Below are positions 7,255-14,746 of a stretch of 16,402 bases of DNA, piece by piece. The DNA comes from Aquificota bacterium (GTDB lineage: Bacteria > Thermosulfidibacterota > Thermosulfidibacteria > Thermosulfidibacterales > Thermosulfidibacteraceae), in the NCBI GenBank assembly GCA_015494645.1, contig WGAU01000100.1:1-16402 (forward strand). The letters run 5' to 3'. The notes beneath the pieces were generated by a model. It was given only the letters and a program-made list of their open reading frames with translations, was not told the DNA's origin and made no database searches. Within the stretch, counting starts at the first letter, position 1. Each line of letters starts with the position of its first letter. A program made the translations under genes and the position numbers.

Positions 7255-10200
7255 TTACGGACAGGGCAGGCCCCAAATCAATTGCTTGCCGTAATTACTC
7301 CACAACTCGTAATCTCCGTAACCATCACCATTAACATCACCTTTGTAACGCACATAAAAGCCTTTTAACGCTTTGCTGGTAAACTCCTTTATGTCAGTTT
7401 CAGAAAGCGGAACCACCAGATAACTGGCTTTTACACACATCTTCACACCGTTAGATAACTCCAAATGTACCACTCCTGTTTCTCTGTGCACATTTACCGT
7501 AACATTAAAGCTTTCCAACCACTCTACAAAATCTTTGCTCTTAGCAACGGCCGGGGCTATAGCCTGCTTAGCCCCATTTATGTAGTTTAAATACAGCCTA
7601 TACTTTGGATCCGCCGGATCTCTGTCCATAACATCACTCAAATCAAAAGGAGCCTCTTCATCCAACGTCACATTATCCGATGTGGCATCCGTACCGTACA
7701 GTCCCCAACCAAAATACGCTTCCAACCTGCTACCATCAGTCAAAATCAGCTCAACGGACCCTGTCTCTTCGTCAACATTAATTCTGCTCACAGCAGAAGC
7801 AAACTGACCTCCACTAAAACTCCCGCTTTGAGATGGAGACACTCCCAAAGCCTTTGAAAGAGTTTCCAAGTCTGGCGTTAGAGGCACCACTGCCGTAGCA
7901 ATATGGGACTCATCCACTATCTCCGCTACAAGACCACCCACAGTAAGATGGATGCCCGGATCTTTCTCCGGAGTTACCTGCACCTTAACTGGAGCAAGAG
8001 GAAGGTAAACCCCAGCCTGAGGCAACGACACCTCTACCACGGGAACCTTAGATGCAGACCTGCTATTTACACTCAAACCAACTGTCTTTTCAAAAGCATT
8101 CTTCACAAGCGGCGCCACAACGGCAGGATCTACCACCTCCAACTCTTCTCCCGCAACCTCAACCGGTTTTGCCAACTCATCAGTTAGATCAAGACGAACA
8201 TTCCTTTCTATCACAGGGGTCAACGCCTTTGACACCGCTCTTAAATCACCTTCACTCAACACCTCTGCCACCACATCATCAGCCACCTCTGATTTTCCAT
8301 CCTCCGGAGCCTCTTCTAAAACCGCTTTGAGCATGCTCGCTATGACCTCCCCCTTGGTCTCATAATCCCCAATATCAGCATCCAGAACCTTCCTTGCAAT
8401 TTTACGAACTGCACTCCCCGCCACATCACCACCAACCTCTTCTCTAAACATCGCCCTCACAACGGATTCTGTTACCTTGGACAGCTTTTCCGCCGACACT
8501 TCTCCACTCTCTTTAAGCTTTGTAACAGCCGTATCCACAACATCAGCAGCCAAGTCATCCACTTCCTCAGGGGACAACTGCTCTAAAGCCTGAGATACCA
8601 TTTCCTCTACAGCCTCTCCCAATTCTTCAGGATCTTCCACCTCACCCAACACATCCTCAATGCTATTCTTCACATGCTCTTCCACCGACGGTACAACTTC
8701 ATCCTCTGCACTTCCTCCACTGCTTCCACCACCTACGCTTCCTCCACCACCTCCTCCGTAGCCTGAGGATGGTCTATTAGATACTTCAACAATCACCGTT
8801 TCCGAAACCGTCCTGTTGCCATCACAGACTTCCAACTTGGCCGTATAGGTACCGGCAACACCATAGGTGTAACTCTGGGAAACTTCACTGCTACAATTGT
8901 CAATAGAATACTCATTTTCACCATCATTGTTCACATCTATATAACAGGTTAGAGTGTCATTATCAGGATCATAAATGCTCCAACTAAAGGTAACCGTTAG
9001 CGGTGCTGTTCCAGATTCGGGAGTAACGCTGAAATCCTCAATAACGGGAGAATTATTAGTATGCTCTGTAATTTCCGTTCCATTGCCCGAAAGGTTTACA
9101 AAAATAGTTCCGTTATCAGGATCGTTGGACGCGATCCTTAAATATGCGGTTTTTAGTCCCCCGCTTGATGGTTTAAATACAACCGTCACAGTGCAATTCC
9201 CTTCAGGGGCCAAAACGGTACCATTACAATTATCCTCAGAAATGGAAAACTCCGAAAGATCCGTCCCATTGATGGACACTTCTCTTATATTGAGTTCACT
9301 TCCACCAATGTTCTGCACCACAAATACCTGTTCCTCTGTACTGTTTATCTGAACATTGCCAAAGTCGTAAGATACAGGGCTGACCGATATGTCGGGAGCT
9401 TCAGGAGGAAGCTCCACAAAGTTAACGTTACAAGTTTTATTGCCTTCTATAACAATGCTACAATTTGAACTGTATCCACAGCTATCGCAATCGCCACTCC
9501 ATTCCGGATAAAATCCACTTTCCGGCTTTGCCTCCAACACTACGGTGGAATTCGCCTTAAATGAAGCATAGCACTCACCCGAAGAACAATTGAAGGTTTC
9601 TGTAGAATCTACCACCGCCCCAGAGCCATTTACACTAACAGTAACCTTATAGAAATCGTCCTTTTTAGGATACGCATAATATAAGGTACCGCCATTAGCA
9701 TCATAAAAAACAGCAAAAGGTTCATCTCGCTGATCTACACCCAAGGACAACCTGCCTTCAACGTTACTGATACTGCTCACCTGCTCGGGAGAACTCCAAA
9801 GTGTACCATTGAAATAGGTGTACTTCACCCCTCCACTTATTAAATAGACAATGCTTGGATTTCCACCGGAACTAAGGGCAACGGCTGGTTTCGTGCCAGA
9901 AGCTATTTCTTCAACGGACAGTACACTGTAGGCATTAACCTTAGCATATGTTACATTTCCACCTGAAACATACACTATGTGGGCAACATCATCGGAATCA
10001 AGCACCATTTGAGGTGCGATGTTATTATCAGCAGAACCTACGGTCACCCACTGCCATCCGCCACCGTCGTACCACACTTTTTTAAGGCTTCCATTGCTGC
10101 TGTCGTAATAAACTATGTGCAGATGATTTTGAGAATCCACATCCGCAGAGGGCATCTGAGCGCTGTAATTACCCAGAATCGCGTATGTTTCCCATCCAGA

Positions 10201-11832
10201 ACCGGAAGGGCGCGCGTACTTGATTACATTGGAACCATTGTAGATACCGATAAAAACCACATACGGCAAGTCATCCTGATCAACTGTTATGGAGAGATCG
10301 TAATTATATGGTGTTGGCCACGTAACGTTGGAGCTTTCCACCGTGCTGTTCTCCCACGCAGTACCATTCCAATGCGCATACTTGATCATTATAGGAGTTG
10401 AACCCTGCCTAAAAGCTATATGGGGATTACCGGAAGAATCAATATCCAAAACCGGATAATCGCCACCGTCGGCTCCCGGCACAATCTGCACATCCCACTT
10501 GTTTCCATCCCAGTAAACGTAACGTATATCACCTTGATATACACACACCAAATGGGGATTTCCTTCTGAATCAAGCTCCATAAACGGCTTTTCGCACTTG
10601 TTGGGATCAGCTGCTACATCAACTACCTCTGCCGTACCCCATGTACCGTCCGTCTTGCTGATAAGCTTCAGAAGATTTTTATCAACATCCACATAAGCTA
10701 TCTGAGGAATTCCAGTCTCACTTAGATCCAACGCCACGCCACTATCCACCCCTGCACCTGTAGCGACCCAGCCCCCAACAACTGTCTCCACAAACCATGT
10801 GTCATTGCAGGATACATTATCGCAAAAAGCATAAACCAAACTTCCATCACCGGTGGTATCGCTGAAAGCTACATGAACCCTATCTTGGGCATCAATGGAC
10901 ACGGAAACACTATAGAATGAAACTTTTGGAAATGTGCCTGTGGAATTAACAATTTCCTCTATTTTCCATTCGATTCCATCATTGTAAGCGTGTTTGACAT
11001 AATAATCACTCCCGTCATACGCCACGAACACAATATGCGGATTACTATTAGAATCAAAGGTTAACGAGACACTTTTTATATTGTCCCAAGTCCCAACAAT
11101 ATCACCATCCCATTGGTCTCCCACCTTTTTCACATACACTAAGTTATAATCACTACTACCCTCTGCAACAAAAGCTATACCCACCGTGCCGTTAGAAGCC
11201 ACCGACATAGAAATGTGTTTGTATGTTTTCCAGCTCTCACGCACTTGCTCTTTCTCCCACCCTGTCCCGTTCCAATGCGCAAGCATAAGGTAAAACTTAG
11301 AATAATGCGCCATGTAAGCGATGTAGGGGCGGTTGTCTGAATCAACTGCAACTGAAACTATATTGTAAACACTCGAAGGATTATCATAATCTCCCATTTG
11401 ACTGTCCACTATCTTTGAATGCCATCTATCACCATCGTGATATGCATAGATCAGAGCATCCTTCCACCATCCATTCACCATAGTAGCGTAAATGTAAGCT
11501 ATGTGAGGATGCCCCTGAGAATCCAAAGCCAGGGAATGCCTGCCAAGAATACGGTACTCAACCTTAACAGGAGGTTCCACTATTCTGTTCACGGCAACGG
11601 TATTCCACTCTTCTCCGTCAAAATAGGTATAGTAAATATCATTATCGTTAATTCCTTCATACAGTAAATGTGGATTTCCCGAACCATCAATCTTCAAGGT
11701 AACATGATTAAAGTTCTGAGGGAGAGGCATCTCAGCAGAGTACCACTCAAAGGAAAGGGATGCAGAAGCAAGAATAAACAACCAACACAAAATCAAATAA
11801 AACCTTCTCACAAGCCCATTACTATGCTTCAT
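7255..11832 (-). CDS. Giant secreted multidomain protein: 14 propeller repeats, InlB-like, HYDIN-like, PKD, novel C-terminus
   Basis: About 1525 residues from the ATG at 11832, which has GGAGG five bases upstream; an in-frame TTG eleven codons earlier has no such site. A signal peptide (about 1-27: basic start, then FYLILCWLFILASA) directs export. Residues 45-735 carry 14 repeats of about 45-50 residues of the type D-S-x-G-N-P-H-I-A-Y ... Y-A-x-x-x-G-x-x-W. Then come an InlB-like repeat (about 728-805, with paired cysteines), a HYDIN/choice-of-anchor-D-like domain (814-918, SVSPVSYDFGNVQINSTEE), a PKD domain (927-1017, SGTAPLTVTFSWSIYDPDND), a Gly/Ser hinge (1024-1041) and an acidic helical region (1043-1230). 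The C-terminal part (1240-1525) is unrecognised and ends near a Ca-binding-like loop DVNGDGYGD (1499-1507). No catalytic motif, sortase signal or PEP-CTERM is seen. Probably a surface or secreted binding protein; its target is unknown. It is transcribed divergently from the membrane LuxR regulator and closed by a terminator. Confidence 0.85.
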   Translation of the reverse strand: MKHSNGLVRRFYLILCWLFILASASLSFEWYSAEMPLPQNFNHVTLKIDGSGNPHLLYEGINDNDIYYTYFDGEEWNTVAVNRIVEPPVKVEYRILGRHSLALDSQGHPHIAYIYATMVNGWWKDALIYAYHDGDRWHSKIVDSQMGDYDNPSSVYNIVSVAVDSDNRPYIAYMAHYSKFYLMLAHWNGTGWEKEQVRESWKTYKHISMSVASNGTVGIAFVAEGSSDYNLVYVKKVGDQWDGDIVGTWDNIKSVSLTFDSNSNPHIVFVAYDGSDYYVKHAYNDGIEWKIEEIVNSTGTFPKVSFYSVSVSIDAQDRVHVAFSDTTGDGSLVYAFCDNVSCNDTWFVETVVGGWVATGAGVDSGVALDLSETGIPQIAYVDVDKNLLKLISKTDGTWGTAEVVDVAADPNKCEKPFMELDSEGNPHLVCVYQGDIRYVYWDGNKWDVQIVPGADGGDYPVLDIDSSGNPHIAFRQGSTPIMIKYAHWNGTAWENSTVESSNVTWPTPYNYDLSITVDQDDLPYVVFIGIYNGSNVIKYARPSGSGWETYAILGNYSAQMPSADVDSQNHLHIVYYDSSNGSLKKVWYDGGGWQWVTVGSADNNIAPQMVLDSDDVAHIVYVSGGNVTYAKVNAYSVLSVEEIASGTKPAVALSSGGNPSIVYLISGGVKYTYFNGTLWSSPEQVSSISNVEGRLSLGVDQRDEPFAVFYDANGGTLYYAYPKKDDFYKVTVSVNGSGAVVDSTETFNCSSGECYASFKANSTVVLEAKPESGFYPEWSGDCDSCGYSSNCSIVIEGNKTCNVNFVELPPEAPDISVSPVSYDFGNVQINSTEEQVFVVQNIGGSELNIREVSINGTDLSEFSISEDNCNGTVLAPEGNCTVTVVFKPSSGGLKTAYLRIASNDPDNGTIFVNLSGNGTEITEHTNNSPVIEDFSVTPESGTAPLTVTFSWSIYDPDNDTLTCYIDVNNDGENEYSIDNCSSEVSQSYTYGVAGTYTAKLEVCDGNRTVSETVIVEVSNRPSSGYGGGGGGSVGGGSSGGSAEDEVVPSVEEHVKNSIEDVLGEVEDPEELGEAVEEMVSQALEQLSPEEVDDLAADVVDTAVTKLKESGEVSAEKLSKVTESVVRAMFREEVGGDVAGSAVRKIARKVLDADIGDYETKGEVIASMLKAVLEEAPEDGKSEVADDVVAEVLSEGDLRAVSKALTPVIERNVRLDLTDELAKPVEVAGEELEVVDPAVVAPLVKNAFEKTVGLSVNSRSASKVPVVEVSLPQAGVYLPLAPVKVQVTPEKDPGIHLTVGGLVAEIVDESHIATAVVPLTPDLETLSKALGVSPSQSGSFSGGQFASAVSRINVDEETGSVELILTDGSRLEAYFGWGLYGTDATSDNVTLDEEAPFDLSDVMDRDPADPKYRLYLNYINGAKQAIAPAVAKSKDFVEWLESFNVTVNVHRETGVVHLELSNGVKMCVKASYLVVPLSETDIKEFTSKALKGFYVRYKGDVNGDGYGDYELWSNYGKQLIWGLPCP
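7303..7338 (-). other. Calcium-loop-like motif at the extreme C-terminus of the giant protein
   Basis: The codons encode DVNGDGYGDYEL, spacing acidic and Asn residues as in EF-hand or dockerin-type loops (Asp1499, Asn1501, Asp1503, Asp1507). There is only one copy here, whereas dockerins carry two; a related pattern, DVNNDGENE, occurs in the PKD domain. A metal-binding role is inferred. Confidence 0.45.
9634..11694 (-). repeat. Fourteen tandem propeller-type protein repeats in the giant gene
   Basis: Each unit has a strand of the form (V/L)x(V/L)DSxGxPHIAY, then a variable loop, (Y/K)YAxWNGxxW and a closing xxIV strand. I can place 14 units, starting near residues 47, 101, 160, 209, 256, 310, 366, 417, 461, 514, 563, 609, 650 and 695 of the mature frame counted from the ATG at 11832. 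Fourteen would suit two seven-bladed propellers. The repeats are diverged at the protein level, and no long exact DNA repeat is visible. Confidence 0.75.
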
Positions 11833-11904
11833 CTTTACCTCCGCTTGCTTCGGTCTTTTAGTCAATCCAAAGAAAGCTCATAAAAAAGAATCAAGTCGGC
11901 AAGC

Positions 11905-11967
11905 TGTAGACTAAAGACATATTTCGTAAACCTTTTAGTTGACGACTTTGTAGTCCTTTTGTAGACT
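11905..11967 (+). promoter_or_regulatory. Phased TGTAG(A/T)C(T/C) repeats, candidate operator in the divergent intergenic region
   Basis: TGTAGACT occurs at 11905-11912 and 11960-11967, and TGTAGTCC at 11949-11956. Their starts are 44 and 11 bases apart, so all lie at multiples of 11 bases, roughly on one helix face. The second copy falls in the promoter spacer and the third covers the -10 element. A GACGAC / GTCGTC dyad (11941-11946 and 11972-11977) flanks copies two and three. They may be sites for the adjacent LuxR-type protein; this is not shown by sequence alone. Confidence 0.4.
11939..11967 (+). promoter_or_regulatory. Sigma70-type promoter of the membrane LuxR regulator gene
   Basis: TTGACG (five of six to consensus) and TAGACT (four of six) are separated by 17 bases. 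Transcription would begin near 11974, giving a leader of about 17 bases to the ATG at 11991. That placement argues against the longer TTG start at 11970. No equally convincing promoter was found for the divergent giant gene. Confidence 0.5.
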
Positions 11968-11990
11968 GTTTGTCGTCCAAGGCAGGTATT

Positions 11991-13277
11991 ATGCGCGCTA
12001 ACAGAAAAGAGTGGTGGGCAATAACAGCCCTTGCCGCATATGACTTTTGGTTACTCGCCTTCCCCTTACAGGGATACTTCCTCTTACACATGGGGAAGTC
12101 TCAAAGTTTCTCATGGTTCGTGGCACCCCACACTCTCGGACTTTTTTTATGTGCGTGGTTAGGCCATAAGATTGATTTCCGCCGCATATCCATGGGAGCA
12201 GGTATCGCCACTTCTCTTCTCACTATTACTTATCCCTTCCTTCCCAACCTTGAAAAACTATTGCTTCCCTTCATAGGTTTCTTCTCCGCACTTCTTATTG
12301 TGAGAATAGGCTGTCTACTGAGCCTCTCCCAGAAACCCGCAACGGCCTCTGCAGCAGGACTTGCCATTGGGAATGTACTTCTCGGCATCTCCCTACTGGT
12401 AAACCCTCCCAAGGAAATTCTCTTTCCCCTGTTAGGGATCCTGCTTCTCGCCCAAGTTCCTGCCGCCTTTCCTGAACAGAAGAAAGAACCCATCAAGGAT
12501 CTGATAGTGTATCTGCCCTTTATTTTTGTGTTTTATCTGCTCATTGGAACCTTCTATGTCTGTCTCATGCCCTCGTACATGAAGTTTCACTTTTTCAACG
12601 GCAGTGAACTTCTCTTTTACATAGCCGCTGTACTTCTCTCCGCCGTCATTTTCCAAAGGAAGCCCGATCTGTCTCTGGTCATAGGAGTAGGCATGGGGGT
12701 TTTTGCCGTATCCTTCCTGCACGACTTTAACCACCTCACCAGCAATCTTGCCATGTACGCAGTTCAAGCATCAGCGGGTTTTATGGATGTGTTCTGCTTT
12801 GGCCTTTTTATAAAGGGCAAAGACGTAGTAAGGCGATTTGGTCTTGGTGCAGGCTGTATGCTTGCAGGGCCAACGGTAGGGCTACCCGTGCTATACAGCG
12901 GGCGCTGGCCCCTGATCCTGTGTATAGGGGGAAACATAGTTCTTGGAGTTGGCCTGCTGTTATTCTATCTCGTGCAAACCATAGTCAAAGAAAAGGAAAA
13001 ACAAAGCATAACACTCAAACAAAATACAGAAATAGACGACACCCAGCTAAACAAAGCCTGCCAAGTGCTGGGAATCTCCAAAGAAATCTTTTCCTACAGG
13101 GAGTGGGAAATACTAAAGCTTGCCCTTTCGGGAAAATCCATCAGAGAAATTGCCTCCCTGCTTGGGCTTTCAGAATCTTCAGTCAAAACATACTTACAGA
13201 GGATCTACAGAAAACTTGGGGTTTCCTCTAAGAAAGAGCTGATGCGCAAATTTATGAAAGCCCCGCCTCAACCTTAA
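11991..13277 (+). CDS. Membrane-integral LuxR-type transcriptional regulator (12-TM domain plus HTH)
   Basis: 428 residues from the ATG at 11991 (AGG five to seven bases upstream, just behind a promoter). Residues 8-331 contain about twelve hydrophobic segments in an MFS-like layout. A short Lys/Glu-rich linker (332-362) leads to a C-terminal LuxR/GerE helix-turn-helix (366-422), with FSYREWEILKLALSGKSIRE, the turn LLGLSESSVKTY and the recognition helix running into LQRIYRKLGVSSKKEL. This arrangement, a membrane sensor carrying its own DNA-binding domain, occurs in scattered bacteria and is abundant in Coriobacteriia such as Eggerthella. It would act at the inner membrane, reading a signal through the transporter-like part. 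Divergent from the giant secreted-protein gene and upstream of resB-ccsA, either of which may be its target. The substrate or signal is unknown, and classical two-component phosphoacceptor domains are absent. Confidence 0.87.
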   Translation: MRANRKEWWAITALAAYDFWLLAFPLQGYFLLHMGKSQSFSWFVAPHTLGLFLCAWLGHKIDFRRISMGAGIATSLLTITYPFLPNLEKLLLPFIGFFSALLIVRIGCLLSLSQKPATASAAGLAIGNVLLGISLLVNPPKEILFPLLGILLLAQVPAAFPEQKKEPIKDLIVYLPFIFVFYLLIGTFYVCLMPSYMKFHFFNGSELLFYIAAVLLSAVIFQRKPDLSLVIGVGMGVFAVSFLHDFNHLTSNLAMYAVQASAGFMDVFCFGLFIKGKDVVRRFGLGAGCMLAGPTVGLPVLYSGRWPLILCIGGNIVLGVGLLLFYLVQTIVKEKEKQSITLKQNTEIDDTQLNKACQVLGISKEIFSYREWEILKLALSGKSIREIASLLGLSESSVKTYLQRIYRKLGVSSKKELMRKFMKAPPQP

Positions 13278-13283
13278 AAATCA

Positions 13284-13312
13284 TTGACAATGAAAGTTAG
13301 AGTAGTTAACTT
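13284..13312 (+). promoter_or_regulatory. Candidate promoter of resB-ccsA-argD
   Basis: A perfect TTGACA at 13284-13289 is followed after 17 bases by TAACTT (three of six) at 13307-13312. A strong ribosome site, AAAGGAG, lies further down, seven bases before the resB TTG. The weak -10 suggests activator dependence or low strength. Confidence 0.45.
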
Positions 13313-13313
13313 T
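13293..13313 (+). promoter_or_regulatory. Perfect dyad AAAGTTA-N7-TAACTTT over the resB promoter
   Basis: Seven-base arms match exactly with a seven-base centre, covering the promoter spacer and -10. It may be an operator. A weak terminator for the upstream gene is the alternative, because the dyad is AT-rich, begins 16 bases after the stop codon and runs into a short T tract. Confidence 0.4.
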
Positions 13314-13347
13314 TTCCAAATCATCACTAACGCAAAGGAGAGGTAAG

Positions 13348-14733
13348 TTGAAGAAGATCTGGGACATATTCGCATCCATAAAAACCGCCATTACCCTCTT
13401 TTTTCTTATAGCTGCCACCTCCATCATAGGAACTGTTATTAAGCAGCAGCCTGTTCCAGAAGGATACGAGCAGCTTTACGGCCCGACCCTGACTAAAATC
13501 ATAAAGGACCTTAAGCTTTACGATATGTACCACTCCTGGTGGTTTCACCTCCTCCTCGTGCTCTTCTCCGTCAATCTTATCGTCTGCTCCATTGACAGGC
13601 TCCCAAGGGTTTTAAGGTTCTTTAAAAAGGAATCCAGGATAAGAGGCAGGGAGTACCTAAGCGAAACTCAAGTCAAGTGCGTTCACAAGACCAAAAAGCT
13701 GTCCGTACAGGAAGCCTCAGAAAAGGTAGAAAAGATCCTAAAAGAAAAGGGCTTTCCGATAAAAGAGAGAGAACAGCAGGGAAGCACGTTATATATGTTT
13801 GCAGAAAAGGGACTCTGGAACAGGATGGGAGTTTACATAACCCACTTGTCTATCCTCATTGTCCTCATTGGCGGACTTATAGGAGGCATATTCGGTTTCA
13901 CCGGCAACATGACCTTAGTGGAAGGAGGAAAGAGCAACAATGTGATATTAAGAGGTGGTTTCAGCAACAAGATCCTGCCCTTTGAGGTCAAGTGCAACGA
14001 CTTCAAAATTCTCTTCTACGAAAACAAACCCGATGTGCCCAAGGATTACATAAGCGAGCTTGAGGTGATAGAAAACGGCCAAGTAGTCAAAAGAGCCAAA
14101 GTTGAGGTAAACCATCCTCTGGTCTACAAAGGTATTTACTTCTATCAGGCATCCTACGGTGTATTTTCTTCTCAGGGAGGGGTTCTCACCTTAAAGGTCA
14201 GGGACAAAAAGACAGGCAAGACCTCCACAGTATCCCTTAAGGTCGGAGAAAACAGAGAAGTCCCCAATCTGGGAATCTTTTTAGAGCTGGTGGCATTCTA
14301 CCCAGATTTTGTAATAACCGCTGAAGGTCCCACCACCCGTTCTCAGGAACTCCGAAATCCCGCCGCTCTGGTAAAGATCAAGAAAAAAGACGGGACGGTT
14401 ACCAAGACATGGGTCTTTGCCTTCTTCCCCAACGTACACGAAAAAGAGAGCGATTACGAAGTGAAGTTTGTAAAATTTGAGCCTGTATTTTATACAGTCC
14501 TACAGGTAAGCAAGGATCCAGGGGTATGGCTGGTTTGGCTGGGGTGCATAATAATGTGTGTGGCCCTGCTGTTTACCTTTTTCTATCCCCACAGAAGGAT
14601 TTTTGTCTGGATCACCCCAAAGGGCAAAGATGTGGAAATAGCCATTGGCATGTCCACGAACAGGAACCTTGAGGGTTTCAAAAAGTTCGCAGAGGGGTTA
14701 TGTAATAGAGTGAAGGAAGAAATTCAAAAGTGA
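13348..14733 (+). CDS. resB: Cytochrome c biogenesis protein ResB (Ccs1)
   Basis: 461 residues. Membrane half of the system II cytochrome c synthase, which works with CcsA to deliver haem across the inner membrane and attach it to CXXCH apocytochromes outside. Four membrane segments are seen: about 12-32 (after FASIKTAI), 64-82 (WWFHLLLVLFSVNLIVC), 158-184 (VYITHLSILIVLIGGLIGG, with conserved His166) and 393-413. A large extracytoplasmic domain (about 185-390) holds the conserved NHPLVYKGIYFYQASYG segment. The length fits bacterial ResB. The start is TTG at 13348, preceded by AAAGGAG at a seven-base spacing; no in-frame ATG offers the full first membrane segment. The ccsA gene follows after 13 bases, making a typical resBC unit. 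Confidence 0.95.
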   Translation: MKKIWDIFASIKTAITLFFLIAATSIIGTVIKQQPVPEGYEQLYGPTLTKIIKDLKLYDMYHSWWFHLLLVLFSVNLIVCSIDRLPRVLRFFKKESRIRGREYLSETQVKCVHKTKKLSVQEASEKVEKILKEKGFPIKEREQQGSTLYMFAEKGLWNRMGVYITHLSILIVLIGGLIGGIFGFTGNMTLVEGGKSNNVILRGGFSNKILPFEVKCNDFKILFYENKPDVPKDYISELEVIENGQVVKRAKVEVNHPLVYKGIYFYQASYGVFSSQGGVLTLKVRDKKTGKTSTVSLKVGENREVPNLGIFLELVAFYPDFVITAEGPTTRSQELRNPAALVKIKKKDGTVTKTWVFAFFPNVHEKESDYEVKFVKFEPVFYTVLQVSKDPGVWLVWLGCIIMCVALLFTFFYPHRRIFVWITPKGKDVEIAIGMSTNRNLEGFKKFAEGLCNRVKEEIQK

Positions 14734-14746
14734 AAGGAGTCTAAAA

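Noticed and set aside
7218..7260. Possible tRNA fragment, because GGTTCAA occurs next to a GC-rich stem
   Set aside because: No acceptor, D-arm or anticodon stem can be formed around it. The stem and T-rich tail are better explained as a terminator.
7255..11832. Sialidase or other glycoside hydrolase identity for the propeller protein
   Set aside because: The repeats resemble propeller blades, but the Asp-box pattern and the catalytic Arg/Tyr/Glu set of sialidases are not visible.
11833..11865. Longer TTG start for the giant protein
   Set aside because: The TTG lacks a ribosome site, would put a charged stretch before the signal peptide, and would overlap the strong GGAGG that serves the ATG at 11832.
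11970..11990. Upstream TTG start for the membrane LuxR regulator
   Set aside because: The predicted transcription start (about 11974) is downstream of it, whereas the ATG at 11991 has a suitable ribosome site.
11991..13000. True MFS drug transporter
   Set aside because: The hydrophobic part has about twelve segments, but the fused LuxR-type DNA-binding domain and the lack of a clear MFS loop signature favour a sensor role. Transport cannot be excluded.
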